A stretch of 64,000 bases of DNA from Bradyrhizobium sp. NP1 (GCF_030378205.1 NZ_CP127385.1:2582001-2646000); one strand, 5' to 3'; positions 35,041 through 44,539 are shown, counted from the first letter of the stretch. The notes: generated by a model from the sequence alone, not told the origin. Numbers and translations are program-made.

Positions 35041-37752
35041 ATGACGTCGATCGACCCGGCTCTCCGAACAACGCGCACGACCTGTCCCTATTGCGGCGTC
35101 GGCTGCGGCGTGCTCGCGGCGTCCGACGGGCGCGGCGGGGCTGCGATCGCGGGCGATCCCGATCATCCCGCCAATCTGGGGCGGCTCTGCTCGAAGGGCT
35201 CGGCGCTCGGCGAGACGCTCGGGCTCGAGAGCCGCCTGCTGCATCCGATGATCCGTTGCGGCAAGGAGGGCGTGATGGAGCGCGTCGCCTGGAGCGATGC
35301 GCTCGACCATGTCGCCCATCGCCTGAAGCACATCATCGCGCGCGACGGCGCCGGCGCGGTCGCCTTCTATCTCTCCGGGCAGCTTTTGACCGAGGATTAT
35401 TACGTCGCCAACAAGCTGATGAAGGGTTTCATCGGCTCGGCCAATGTCGACACCAATTCCAGGCTCTGCATGGCCTCCACCGTCGCCGGCCATCGCCGCG
35501 CCTTCGGCGCCGACACGGTGCCCGGCAACTATGAGGACCTCGACGCGGCCGATCTTCTGGTGCTGGTAGGCTCGAACGCCGCCTGGTGCCATCCGGTGCT
35601 GTATCGCCGCATGCTGGCCAACCGCGAGCGGCGCGGCGCGCGCCTCGTGGTGATCGATCCGCGCCGCACCGATACCGCCGGTGAGGCCGACCTGTTTCTG
35701 CCGCTCAGACCCGGCACCGATGCCGCGCTGTTTGCGGGATTGCTCGTGCATCTCGCCGATCACGGCGCGCTCGATGACGCCTATATTGCCGCGCACACGG
35801 CCGGCTTCGGCGAGACGCTGGCGCGCGCCAGGGCGATTGCCGGCAGCGCGGCCGCCACCGCGCTCGCAACCGGACTGTCGGAAGCCGATGTCGCAGCCTT
35901 CTTCCAGATGTTCCGCGACACGCCGAAGGTCGTCACGCTGTTCTCGCAGGGCGTCAACCAGTCGGCGCAGGGCACCGACAAGGTCAACGCCATCCTCAAC
36001 TGCCATCTCGCGACCGGGCGGATCGGCAAGGTTGGCGCCTCGCCGTTCTCGCTGACCGGTCAGCCCAACGCGATGGGCGGCCGCGAGGTCGGCGGGCTCG
36101 CCAACCAGCTTGCGGCGCATATGGGCTTCACGCCGCCCGACATCGATCGTGTCAGGCGGTTCTGGAAGGCGCCGCGCATCGCGACCCATGAGGGGCTGAA
36201 GGCGGTGGCCCTGTTCGATGGCATAGCTCGCGGCGAGATCAAGGCGCTGTGGGTGATGGGCACCAACCCGGTGGTGTCGCTGCCGGAAGCCGATCTCGTG
36301 CGCGACGCCCTGAAGAAGCTCGACCTTTTTATCGTCTCGGAGAACGTCCGCCACAACGACACGGTCGATGCGGGAGCGCACGTGCTGCTGCCGGCGCTCG
36401 CCTGGGGCGAGAAGTCGGGCACCGTGACCAATTCCGAGCGGCGGATTTCCCGCCAGCGCGCGTTCCTCACCGCGCCCGGCGAAGCGCGGCCGGACTGGTG
36501 GATCGTCTCGGAAGTGGCAAAGCGCCTTGGCTTCGGCGCGGCCTTCGACTTCAAGTCGGCCGCGGCGATCTTCCGCGAGCACGCCGCGCTGTCCGCCTTC
36601 GAGAATGACGGCGCGCGCGACTTCGACATCGGCGGCCTGCAGGCGCTGTCGGAGGAATCCTATGACGCGATGGCGCCGGTGCAGTGGCCGGTGCGATCGG
36701 GCGCGCGCGAGGGCGAGCCGCGGCTGTTTGCCGATGGCGGTTTCTTCACCGGGGATCGCAAGGCGCGCTTCGTCGCGCCTGACGTGCCGGCGCTGCGCAG
36801 CGAGACCAGTCCTGCCCGGCCGCTGCGGCTCAACACGGGGCGCATCCGCGACCAGTGGCACACCATGACGCGGACAGGCCTGAGCCCGCGGCTGGCGGCG
36901 CATCTCGCCGAGCCCTTTGTCGAGATCCATCCCGACGACGCCGCGCGCTTCGGCATCGTCGACGACAGCTTTGCGCGCGTTGCGACCGACCACGGCCAGT
37001 GCGTCCTCAAGGCGGTGGTCAATCCGAGCCAGCAGCGCGGCATGCTGTTCGCGCCGATCCACTGGAGCGCGGCGAACGCATCAGCCGCGCGTGTGGGCGC
37101 GCTGGTCGCGCCCTTCACCGATCCGTTCTCCGGCCAGCCCGAAGCCAAGGCGACGCCGGTGTCGATCGCGCCGTATGAATATGTGTTTCGCGGCTTCGTG
37201 CTGTCGCGCCGGCCGGTCGCGCTGCCCGACAACGTCTGGTGGGCGCGCGCCGCGGTCGAAGGCGGCCATGGCTATCTGTTCGCCGACAACGCCGACCTCG
37301 ACCGCTGGTCGTCGTGGTTCGGCGCGTCGGCCGGCGATGACGTCGCCGAATACCGCGACCTCAGCGGCGGGGTTTTTCGCGCGGCATCGTTCCGCGACGG
37401 CCGCATCGAGACCTGCCTGTTCGTCGGTCCTGCGCACGACGCCGGCGACTGGAACGTGATCAAGAGCCTGTTCGCCGGCGAGCGCCTTGATGGCGAGCAG
37501 CGCCGCATGCTGCTGTCGGGCCGCGCGGCGGATGGCGTCGCGAGCGCCGGACCTGCCGTCTGCGCCTGCTTCGGCGTCGGCCGCCATGCGATCGCGGAGG
37601 CGATTGCCTCCGGCGCCGTCACTGCGGAGGCGATCGGCGCGCGGCTCAAGGCCGGCACCAATTGCGGCTCCTGCATTCCGGAGCTGAAGCGGCTGATCGC
37701 GCAGGTGCGTATCGATTCCACTCGGCGGCATTTGACCGCTGCCGCTCGCTAG
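35041..37752 (+). CDS. nasC: Assimilatory nitrate reductase, catalytic subunit with C-terminal BFD-like domain
   Basis: This 903-residue molybdenum (bis-MGD) enzyme reduces nitrate to nitrite in the cytoplasm. The [4Fe-4S] cysteines are Cys15, Cys18, Cys22 and Cys50. The MGD-binding segments GSNAAWCHPVLYRRM, GQPNAMGGREVGGLANQ and GTNPVVSLPE are intact. From about residue 845 a BFD-type [2Fe-2S] domain with CACFGVGRH and NCGSCIPELKR is fused, as in NAD(P)H- or flavoprotein-linked NasA/NasC enzymes. It is last in narK-bjgb-flp-nasC, starting 4 nt after flp. The assimilatory nitrite reductase is not in the window, so nitrite must be reduced elsewhere. Confidence 0.95.
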   Translation: MTSIDPALRTTRTTCPYCGVGCGVLAASDGRGGAAIAGDPDHPANLGRLCSKGSALGETLGLESRLLHPMIRCGKEGVMERVAWSDALDHVAHRLKHIIARDGAGAVAFYLSGQLLTEDYYVANKLMKGFIGSANVDTNSRLCMASTVAGHRRAFGADTVPGNYEDLDAADLLVLVGSNAAWCHPVLYRRMLANRERRGARLVVIDPRRTDTAGEADLFLPLRPGTDAALFAGLLVHLADHGALDDAYIAAHTAGFGETLARARAIAGSAAATALATGLSEADVAAFFQMFRDTPKVVTLFSQGVNQSAQGTDKVNAILNCHLATGRIGKVGASPFSLTGQPNAMGGREVGGLANQLAAHMGFTPPDIDRVRRFWKAPRIATHEGLKAVALFDGIARGEIKALWVMGTNPVVSLPEADLVRDALKKLDLFIVSENVRHNDTVDAGAHVLLPALAWGEKSGTVTNSERRISRQRAFLTAPGEARPDWWIVSEVAKRLGFGAAFDFKSAAAIFREHAALSAFENDGARDFDIGGLQALSEESYDAMAPVQWPVRSGAREGEPRLFADGGFFTGDRKARFVAPDVPALRSETSPARPLRLNTGRIRDQWHTMTRTGLSPRLAAHLAEPFVEIHPDDAARFGIVDDSFARVATDHGQCVLKAVVNPSQQRGMLFAPIHWSAANASAARVGALVAPFTDPFSGQPEAKATPVSIAPYEYVFRGFVLSRRPVALPDNVWWARAAVEGGHGYLFADNADLDRWSSWFGASAGDDVAEYRDLSGGVFRAASFRDGRIETCLFVGPAHDAGDWNVIKSLFAGERLDGEQRRMLLSGRAADGVASAGPAVCACFGVGRHAIAEAIASGAVTAEAIGARLKAGTNCGSCIPELKRLIAQVRIDSTRRHLTAAAR

Positions 37753-37761
37753 CAGCCTTCA

Positions 37762-37840
37762 CCGTCATTCCGGGGCGCGTCGAAGACGCGAACCCGGAAT
37801 CTCGAGAATCCGGGTCTGGCGCACCATCCCGGAATGACGG
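37762..37840. repeat. Intergenic palindromic repeat (CCGTCATTCCGGG type)
   Basis: CCGTCATTCCGGG (37762-37774) and CCCGGAATGACGG (37828-37840) are perfect inverted ends with a second inner pair ACCCGGA/TCCGGGT. It follows nasC, so it may also end that transcript. This is a second repeat family, different from the CGTCATTGCGAG element. Confidence 0.85.
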
Positions 37841-37907
37841 AACAATCGACGATCCGGCGTTCGTCCTCTATGGTGCGCCCGCGCGGGGACGCGGGTGACG
37901 CAAGAAA

Positions 37908-38816
37908 ATGCACTATCTGGAAACGCCGCCGAAGCTGATCGGTACAAAAGTCTTTTCCGCGATGCCGGAAAAATTCCGTCGCAAGGGCGTCGCCACCGAA
38001 TGGGCCGACGCCAACCGGCCGGGGCAACCCACCGACAGCTTCATCGAAGGCCCGGCGTTCGACGCGGCCGGCCATCTCTACGTCGTCGATATTCCCTTCG
38101 GACGCATCTTCCGGATCGCGCCCGACGGCGAGTGGTCGCTTGCGATCGAATATCAGGGTTGGCCGAACGGGCTGAAGATCGCCCCCGACGGACGCGTGCT
38201 CGTCGCCGATTACCGGCACGGCATCATGGAGTTCGACGTGAGAGCGTCGGCCATGCGTCCGCTTCTCACCTCACGCAACTCGGAATCCTTCCGCGGCTGC
38301 AACGACCTGCATCTCGCTGGAAATGGCGACATCTATTTCACCGACCAGGGCCAGACCGGCCTGCATGATCCCACCGGCCGCGTCTATCGGCTGACGACCG
38401 GCGGCAGGCTCGATTGCCTGCTCGATACCGGCATCAGCCCGAACGGGCTGGTGCTCGATCCGAGCGAGACCGTGCTGTTCGTCGCGATGACGCGCGACAA
38501 CGCGGTGTGGCGCCTGCCTTTCATGAAGGACGGCAGCGTCTCGAAGGTCGGCCGCTTCTGCGCGCTGTTCGGCGCCAGCGGCCCGGACGGCATGACGATG
38601 GACGATGCGGGCAACCTGTTCGTTGCGCACGCTTCTCTCGGACACGTCTTCGTGTTTGCGCCGAACGGCGAATGTATCGCGCGCATCAAATCATGTATGG
38701 GGGCGACCACGACTAATGTCGCGATCGGCGGCGAAAATCATGACCATCTCTACATCACGGAGTCGGCGACCGGCTCGGTTCTGGTCGCGGACATCAGCGG
38801 GCTGGACAAGTCGTAG
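37908..38816 (+). CDS. SMP-30/gluconolactonase/LRE family protein
   Basis: This 302-residue six-bladed propeller protein is of the SMP-30 lactonase family, which opens sugar lactones or phosphate esters with a divalent metal. Metal-ligand candidates are Glu in SFIEGPAF (~49), Asn in CNDLHLA and SPNGLVL, and Asp in SGPDGMTMDD. Blade repeats are visible as DxxGxLYVxD-type stretches. No signal peptide is present. The ATG at 37908 is followed by MHYLETPPKLIG. A second family member lies at 50468 in the uronate region; this one is near an aldo/keto reductase instead and its substrate is unclear. Confidence 0.88.
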   Translation: MHYLETPPKLIGTKVFSAMPEKFRRKGVATEWADANRPGQPTDSFIEGPAFDAAGHLYVVDIPFGRIFRIAPDGEWSLAIEYQGWPNGLKIAPDGRVLVADYRHGIMEFDVRASAMRPLLTSRNSESFRGCNDLHLAGNGDIYFTDQGQTGLHDPTGRVYRLTTGGRLDCLLDTGISPNGLVLDPSETVLFVAMTRDNAVWRLPFMKDGSVSKVGRFCALFGASGPDGMTMDDAGNLFVAHASLGHVFVFAPNGECIARIKSCMGATTTNVAIGGENHDHLYITESATGSVLVADISGLDKS

Positions 38817-38905
38817 GGTGGGCAAAGCGATAGCGTGCCCACCGCCTCACGCGCACAGCGCAGATGGTGGGCACGGCGCGAAGTGCGCGCCTTTGCCCAT
38901 CCTAC
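38813..38905. repeat. Intergenic palindromic repeat (GTAGGGTGGGC type)
   Basis: GTAGGGTGGGCAAAG (38813-38827) and CTTTGCCCATCCTAC (38891-38905) are inverted ends, with an inner GTGCCCACC/GGTGGGCAC pair. The left end contains the stop codon of the lactonase gene, so the element has inserted at or supplied the gene's last codon. A broken relative occurs at 50422-50459. Confidence 0.85.
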
Positions 38906-38938
38906 AGGAAATTTGAAGCGCACAACGCGAGGTAAGCG

Positions 38939-39778
38939 ATGCGACAACAGAGTTTCGGCCGTGGCGGCGCCGAGGTGCCCGTGATCGGGCAGGGTACCTG
39001 GTACATCGATCGCGGCCATCGCGGCGAGGCTGTTGCGGCGCTTCGCCGCGGCATCGCGCTCGGCATGACCCATATCGATACCGCGGAGATGTATGGCGAC
39101 GCCGAGCTCGTGATCGCGGAAGCGATCGAGGGCCTGCGCGAAAACCTCTTCCTGGTCTCGAAGGTGCTGCCTAGCAACGCCTCGCGGCGCGGCACCATCA
39201 CCGCCTGCGAGCGCTCGCTGAAGCGGCTGAAGACCGATCATCTCGACTGCTATCTGCTGCACTGGCGTGGCTCCTATCCGCTGGAGGAGACGGTGGCGGC
39301 CTTCGAGGCGCTCAAGGGCGCCGGCAAGATCCGCTCCTGGGGCGTCAGCAATTTCGACGCCGACGATCTCGACGAATTGCTTGGCGTGGCGGGCGAGGGC
39401 GCGATCGCCTGCAACCAGGTGCTCTATCACCTGAAGGAGCGCGCGATCGAGCACGCGGTGATCCCGTGGTGCGAGCGTCATGGCGTCGCGGTCGTCGCCT
39501 ATTCGCCGTTCGGCCATAACGATTTCCCGCTGCCGCGCAGCGAAGAGGGCAAGGTGCTCGCGAGGATCGCCGACGCGCACAAGGCGACGCCGCGCCAGGT
39601 GGCGCTCGCCTTCCTCACGCGCGATCGTTCGGTGTTCGCGATTCCGAAGGCGTCGAATGCGGAGCATGCCGCCGAGAACGCCGCGGCCGGCGACCTCGTG
39701 CTGACGGCGGGCGAGATCGCCGCGCTCGACAAGGCGTTTCCGCGGGGGCCGAAGCCGCGCAGCCTGCCGATGCTTTGA
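38939..39778 (+). CDS. Aldo/keto reductase
   Basis: This 279-residue TIM-barrel NADPH oxidoreductase reduces carbonyls to alcohols. The catalytic tetrad is complete: Asp and Tyr in THIDTAEMYGDAE (residues ~47 and 52), Lys in LVSKVL (~78) and His in CYLLHWRG (~110). The NADPH-binding AIPKASNAEHAAENAA loop is at the C-terminal end. It belongs to the AKR5-like bacterial subgroup with 2,5-diketogluconate reductase and methylglyoxal reductases; specificity is not determined. GAGGTAAG precedes the ATG. Confidence 0.92.
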   Translation: MRQQSFGRGGAEVPVIGQGTWYIDRGHRGEAVAALRRGIALGMTHIDTAEMYGDAELVIAEAIEGLRENLFLVSKVLPSNASRRGTITACERSLKRLKTDHLDCYLLHWRGSYPLEETVAAFEALKGAGKIRSWGVSNFDADDLDELLGVAGEGAIACNQVLYHLKERAIEHAVIPWCERHGVAVVAYSPFGHNDFPLPRSEEGKVLARIADAHKATPRQVALAFLTRDRSVFAIPKASNAEHAAENAAAGDLVLTAGEIAALDKAFPRGPKPRSLPML

Positions 39779-39973
39779 GGGCTTTGTCGCGCCGCGTGCG
39801 TTTGGCGGGACACTGTTTCTTACGAAATGTTGCAGGCCGTGCTGCGGCGCGGTTGCGGCAGGCCGCCGCGGTCGTCAATGCATATCGGCATCCTGTTTTC
39901 GGCGGTTGTGGAGCGGCGCTGTTTGGCGTTTTCTGCAAGCTCTCCTGATTCGAATATTGTCCGAGCCACATTT

Positions 39974-40966
39974 GTGACCCCGCCACCCGCCGCAGCAGCC
40001 GCAAGGCTGGATAGCGTTTCGCTGCCATTGCCTGAGAGGAAGCCCGCCCGGCGCCGCGCGCCTGCGCGCGCCGACCGGCCGTTCAAGGGCATCGCGCTGA
40101 TCCTGATCTCGACGGTGTTTCTCGGCTCCTCCGATGCCACTGCGAAATATCTCTCCACGAGCCTGCCCTCGATCGAGATCGCCTGGATCCGCTTTCTGGT
40201 GTTCGCGCTGATCATGACGCCGGCAATGCTGCCGGCCTCGCCGCTCTATGCGCTGCCGACCCAGAACCTCAAGCTGCAGCTGATGCGCGGCACGGCGCTG
40301 CTCAGCTCTTCCCTGCTGTTCATCTCGGGCTTGCGCTTCCTCCCGATCGCGGAATGCTCCGCCACCGCCTTCGTATCGCCGCTGTTCGTCACCGCGCTGT
40401 CGCTCGTCTTCCTCAGCGAGAAAGTCGGCCTGCGGCGCTGGATCGCGACCACGGTCGGACTTCTCGGCGTGCTGATCGTCCTGCGGCCGGGCACCAACGC
40501 CTTCCATGTCGCCGCCTTCTTCCCGCTGGTGTCGGCGCTGGCCTGGGCTGCGACATTGATCATGACGCGGATGATGAGCGGCAAGGACCGCGCCATCACC
40601 ACCATGACCTATTCGTCGATCGCGGGCCTCTTCATCCTCACCGCGATGGTGCCTGCGGTGTGGGTCACGCCGAGCTGGAACGCGGTCCTGCTCGGCATCT
40701 TCATCGGCGTCGCCTCGACCGCCGGGCAGTGGATCGTGGTGCTCGCCTTCCGCTATGCGGACGCCTCCGTGCTGGCGCCGTTCTCCTACGTGCAACTGCT
40801 CTGGGTCTCGATCCTCGGCTTCCTCCTGTTCGGCGAGATGCCCGACGTCTGGACCGTGACCGGTGCCGGCTTCATCGTCGCGAGCGGCCTCTACACCGCG
40901 CATCGCGAGCGGGTGCGGCGCTCGCAATTGCTGGCTGCGGCGGCCGAGCCCACGCCGAACGCGTGA
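39974..40966 (+). CDS. DMT-superfamily transporter (EamA)
   Basis: This ~330-residue inner-membrane protein has ten hydrophobic segments in two EamA repeats (from FKGIALILISTVFLGSSDAT and from AAFFPLVSALAWAATLI). It is probably a metabolite exporter; the substrate is unknown. I chose the GTG at 39974, giving a short Ala/Arg-rich cytoplasmic tail before the first helix; the frame is open to 39827, but the added residues are unusual and the ribosome site is poor at both points. The start is therefore uncertain. Confidence 0.85.
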   Translation: MTPPPAAAAARLDSVSLPLPERKPARRRAPARADRPFKGIALILISTVFLGSSDATAKYLSTSLPSIEIAWIRFLVFALIMTPAMLPASPLYALPTQNLKLQLMRGTALLSSSLLFISGLRFLPIAECSATAFVSPLFVTALSLVFLSEKVGLRRWIATTVGLLGVLIVLRPGTNAFHVAAFFPLVSALAWAATLIMTRMMSGKDRAITTMTYSSIAGLFILTAMVPAVWVTPSWNAVLLGIFIGVASTAGQWIVVLAFRYADASVLAPFSYVQLLWVSILGFLLFGEMPDVWTVTGAGFIVASGLYTAHRERVRRSQLLAAAAEPTPNA

Positions 40967-41176
40967 GGGAGGCGCCCCTTCCCAAATGAGAAGGGTTCGT
41001 TGCCGGACCGCCACAACCGCCGGGAATCTCGGTCAGGCTCCTGTCAGAAGTGCAACATTCGTGCGTCTTTTGCGCACATCGAGCAGCCCGGCTTGGTGAC
41101 TCCGTCGCCCTGATTTGCGAATGTTCCCCGCGCGGAATCTCCCTGCCAAAAGGGAGGACCGCGGCAGGGCTGGGGC

Positions 41177-43405
41177 TTGGGAAGTTTGGCACAAACGGGA
41201 TGGCGAGCCGGGGCGGCGCTCGCGGCGGCCTTGGCCGCATGCGGCGTCGCGAACACTCCTGCGCGCGCCCAGCAATATTTCAACGGTGCACAGACCGCGC
41301 CGAACGGCGCGATCAATGGCGGTGGCGGCGTCTGGAACAACGCTACCACGAACTGGACCAACGCCACCGGAAGCGTCAGCGGCGCCTATGATCCGGCGCG
41401 GGCGACCACGACGTTCGGCGCGTCAGGCTCCTCGACCCCGGCGCGCGGCGGCACCGTCACGGTCGATCCGGCCGGCGTCCAGCTCACGGAGACGGTCCGG
41501 TTCCGCGCCACGGGCGACAACTCGATCTACACCATCCAGGGCGGCAACCTCACCACGGCCGCGGGAGGCACGATCTTCGACGTCGCCGCCGTTCCGAACA
41601 GCCTTGCGTCGGCGATGATCGCTGCCGGGATCGTCGGCGGCGACGACGTCACCGTGCAGGGCGGCGGCACGCTGGTGCTTTCCGGCATCAACAGCTATGC
41701 CGGCGCCACCAACGTCAACGCGGGCACGCTGCTGGTGACGGGCTCGATCGGCTCCTCTGCCGTCGTGCTGGTCGATCACGGGGCGACGCTGGGCGGCACC
41801 GGCACGGTGGCGGCGAGCTTTCTCAACGGCGGCGCGACGCTGGCGCCGGGGCTGCCGAATGCGCTGGGCACGCTTACGGTCAACGACATGCTGCTGTTCT
41901 GCGATTGCACCTTCTACAACGTGAAGGTGACGTCTGGCGGCAGCGATCTCACCCGGGTCGTTCCGTTTTCCGGAGGGCCGGCAGCCGCCGGGCTTGACGG
42001 GACCGTGCGGGTCGCCTCGCTCAACAATTCCTACAGGTTCAACTCGCCCTATACCATCCTGACCGCCCAGGGCGGCTTCGATCTCGGCTCCGGCCCGACC
42101 ACGTTCTCTTCCTTGGTCACGCCCACCGGCATCAACGGGTCGCTCGGCTATACGGCAACCGACGTCAATCTGACGCTGACATCAGCGCTCGGACAGCTGG
42201 CTGGGCTCAACGTCAACCAGCGCAACGTCGCCGCCGCGCTCGATAGCGCGTTCAACAATTCGGGCAATTCCGGCGCGCTCGGCGCGATCTTCAGCGGCAA
42301 TGTGCCGCAAAACCTGACGCAGGCCTCCGGAGAGCTTGCGACGGGAACGCAGCAGGCGACGTTCTCCGCCATGAACATGTTCCTCAACCTCCTGACCGAT
42401 CCGTTCCTCGGCGGCCGCGACGGCAATGCGGCGCCGGTGCCGGCGCAGCCTTACGCAGCGGAAGGCGAGGGCGCGCTTTCCTATGCCGCAGGCAAGAAGG
42501 CGGCGCGGGACGCGTTTGCGAAAATTCCGACCAAGGCGGATGCGGCGCGCAACGATCTGCTGGACGGCAGGTGGAGCCTGTGGGGCACCGCGTTCGGCGG
42601 CGGCGCCACCATCGACGGCAATGCCGCGCTCGGATCGAACTCGGCCGGCGTGCGCGCCTTCGGCTTCGTCGGCGGCGCCGATTACCGAATCTCGCCCGCG
42701 ACCATCGCGGGCTTCGCGCTGTCGGGCGGCGGCACCAGTTTCAGCGTCGCCGGCTCCGGCACCGGGCGTTCGGACCTGTTCCAGGCCGGCGCCTTCGTGC
42801 GCCATGGCGTCGGCGCGGCCTATGTCGCGGCCTCGGTGGCCTACGGCTTCCAGGACGTGACGACCGACCGCATCGTCACGGTGGGCGGCCCGGATCATCT
42901 GCGTGCCGAGTTCAACGCCAACGCTTTCTCCGGCCGCGTCGAGGGCGGCTACCGCTTCGCAACGCCGTGGCTGGGCGTGACACCCTATGCCGCCGCGCAG
43001 TTCACCAGCTTCAGCCTGCCGGCCTATGCTGAACACTCGCTGATCGGCAATGGCGCCTTCGCGCTGGCCTATGCCGGCAAGGACGTCACCGATCCCCGCA
43101 GCGAACTCGGCGTTCGCACCGACCGCGCTTTCGCGATGCAGGACGGCATCCTCACACTGCGCGGCCGTCTCGCCTGGGCGCATGACTTCAACACCGACCG
43201 CAATGTCGCCGCCGCCTTCCAGACGCTGCCAGTCGCCTCCTTCATCGTGGGCGGTGCCGCGCAGGCGCGCGATTCCGCGCTCACGACCGCTTCCGCCGAG
43301 ATCAAATGGCTGAACGGCTGGTCGGCGGCCGCGGGCTTCGAGGGCGAATTCTCCTCGATCAGCCAGTTCTATGCCGGCAAGGGCACCGTGCGCTACACGT
43401 GGTAG
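41177..43405 (+). CDS. Autotransporter (type Va secretion) protein
   Basis: This 742-residue surface protein exports its own N-terminal passenger. Signal peptide RAGAALAAALAACGVANTPARA (residues ~10-31), then a passenger of beta-helix type with Gly/Thr/Asn-rich repeats such as GGGTLVLSGINSYAGATNVN (PATR repeat, about residue 165) and GGTLVLSG-like turns, then a C-terminal beta-barrel of about 275 residues (from RWSLWGTAFGGG) ending in KGTVRYTW with the aromatic terminal residue needed for BamA assembly. The start is TTG at 41177; TTG at 41186 is possible. Passenger length is short. A CDC pair in the passenger (LLFCDCTFY) is unusual for the class. Confidence 0.87.
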   Translation: MGSLAQTGWRAGAALAAALAACGVANTPARAQQYFNGAQTAPNGAINGGGGVWNNATTNWTNATGSVSGAYDPARATTTFGASGSSTPARGGTVTVDPAGVQLTETVRFRATGDNSIYTIQGGNLTTAAGGTIFDVAAVPNSLASAMIAAGIVGGDDVTVQGGGTLVLSGINSYAGATNVNAGTLLVTGSIGSSAVVLVDHGATLGGTGTVAASFLNGGATLAPGLPNALGTLTVNDMLLFCDCTFYNVKVTSGGSDLTRVVPFSGGPAAAGLDGTVRVASLNNSYRFNSPYTILTAQGGFDLGSGPTTFSSLVTPTGINGSLGYTATDVNLTLTSALGQLAGLNVNQRNVAAALDSAFNNSGNSGALGAIFSGNVPQNLTQASGELATGTQQATFSAMNMFLNLLTDPFLGGRDGNAAPVPAQPYAAEGEGALSYAAGKKAARDAFAKIPTKADAARNDLLDGRWSLWGTAFGGGATIDGNAALGSNSAGVRAFGFVGGADYRISPATIAGFALSGGGTSFSVAGSGTGRSDLFQAGAFVRHGVGAAYVAASVAYGFQDVTTDRIVTVGGPDHLRAEFNANAFSGRVEGGYRFATPWLGVTPYAAAQFTSFSLPAYAEHSLIGNGAFALAYAGKDVTDPRSELGVRTDRAFAMQDGILTLRGRLAWAHDFNTDRNVAAAFQTLPVASFIVGGAAQARDSALTTASAEIKWLNGWSAAAGFEGEFSSISQFYAGKGTVRYTW

Positions 43406-43442
43406 GGCGGCCGCGGATTTCCTCACCGGCGAAAGGACGGGT

Positions 43443-44150
43443 ATGGTCGTCGGCATGGCGCGCGATGATTCCGACCGTCCAGCCGTCCTTGCCCATCAGC
43501 GCTTTGTCGCGGACCGGCAATCCTTTGCAGGTCTGGATCTGCGCCAGCGCTTCCAGCGCATCCATGACACCAATTTGTGGGGTGCGCCGGCATCGGTCTC
43601 CGGTCTGGGCTCGGAGCTGGATGCGACGGCAGCGCTGCGCCAGCAATTGCCGCATCTGTTGCGCAGGCTTGGCGTCGTCTCGCTGCTCGACGCGCCCTGC
43701 GGCGATGCCGGCTGGATCAGTGCGGCCGGTCTCGGCGTGCGCTTGGCCGGCGTCGACATCGTGCCCGAGATCATCGCGCGCCTTCAGGCCCGTGTGAGGG
43801 CCGGCGAGATCGCGGGTGATTACCGTCTCGCTGACATCACCAGCGATCCGCTGCCGCGCTGCGATGCGATCCTCTGCCGCGACTGCCTGGTTCATCTTGC
43901 CTTCGCCAATATCGGCCGTGCGGTCGAGAACTTCCGCCGCTCGGGTGCCGTCTGGCTGATCACGACGACGTTTCCGGAGTGGCGGGACAACTGCGATTGC
44001 GAGGACGGCGACTGGCGCGCGCTGAATTTCGAGCGCGCCCCGTTTGGCTGGGGAGCGCCGCTCGAGCTGATCAACGAGAACTGCGCCGAAGGCGAGGGCG
44101 GCTGGGGCGACAAGAGCCTCGGCGTGTGGCGGCTTGACGCGATCGGATAG
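43443..44150 (+). CDS. Class I SAM-dependent methyltransferase
   Basis: This 235-residue protein has a Rossmann methyltransferase fold: motif I reads [15 protein letters not shown] (about residue 80) with the SAM-binding Gly pattern DAPCGDAG, then the acidic motif [11 protein letters not shown] and motif [15 protein letters not shown]. An N-terminal cap (residues 1-60) precedes. It is probably a small-molecule or lipid methyltransferase; target unknown. The ATG at 43443 has AAAGGA 6 nt upstream. It follows the autotransporter after 37 nt, so they may share a transcript. It is the last intact gene before a scar-like region. Confidence 0.85.
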   Translation: MVVGMARDDSDRPAVLAHQRFVADRQSFAGLDLRQRFQRIHDTNLWGAPASVSGLGSELDATAALRQQLPHLLRRLGVVSLLDAPCGDAGWISAAGLGVRLAGVDIVPEIIARLQARVRAGEIAGDYRLADITSDPLPRCDAILCRDCLVHLAFANIGRAVENFRRSGAVWLITTTFPEWRDNCDCEDGDWRALNFERAPFGWGAPLELINENCAEGEGGWGDKSLGVWRLDAIG

Positions 44151-44156
44151 GTTCGG

Positions 44157-44216
44157 CGCGGCCAGACCGTCAGCACCGCGCTGGTCTACCGCTTCAATTG
44201 GGATAACCGGTGGTGA
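44157..44216 (+). pseudogene. Relic of an outer-membrane beta-barrel (Omp25/31-like) C-terminus
   Basis: The frame 44160-44216 reads [18 protein letters not shown] and stops. This is the final beta-strand of the Omp25/Omp31-like barrels of rhizobia ([12 protein letters not shown]). No start or earlier barrel sequence is present, because the methyltransferase gene ends directly upstream. It is a 20-codon orphan end, so a deletion or recombination has removed the rest. Confidence 0.7.
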
Positions 44217-44334
44217 CCTGCCGGTGCAGCTCGCGACTGAATTTGAGTTGATCATCAACCTGAAAACGGCCGAGCAGATGGGGCTGACAATTCCGCCTGC
44301 GCTCATTGCCCGCGCCGATGAGGTTCTTGATTAG
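44206..44334 (+). pseudogene. Relic of an ABC-type substrate-binding protein C-terminus
   Basis: The frame ends [20 protein letters not shown] and then [21 protein letters not shown], followed by a stop. This is the conserved C-terminus of the ABC_sub_bind/TrpX-like family, abundant in Bradyrhizobium, where intact copies end LPVQxPTKFELVINLKTAKALGLTIPP. About 40 codons remain, on a different reading frame and directly abutting the barrel relic. No start, signal or body is present. Confidence 0.7.
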
Positions 44335-44539
44335 GGGTAGAGCGGACTTGTGTCATGTGATCCCACCGGCGTTTTTGACCGACAGCAGTCCTGCACCCGC
44401 TTGGTGGCCCGGCCTGGCCGAAGCCTAGCCATCTCAATAGTCGATTAGCTTAGCGGCTGCCTCGCGAAAAGTGATAGGATCAATATCGCTCGGGGCGGGA
44501 TTTATCGGACGATGGTGACGGTTCTCAGGAGGTTTTTCA

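Noticed and set aside
37753..37907. CRISPR-like array
   Set aside because: The palindrome is a single repeat element, not regularly spaced repeats with spacers; no cas genes are present.
41050..41391. Frames over the start of the autotransporter gene
   Set aside because: Short overlapping frames with Arg/Gly-rich content; the autotransporter frame has the signal peptide and domain match.
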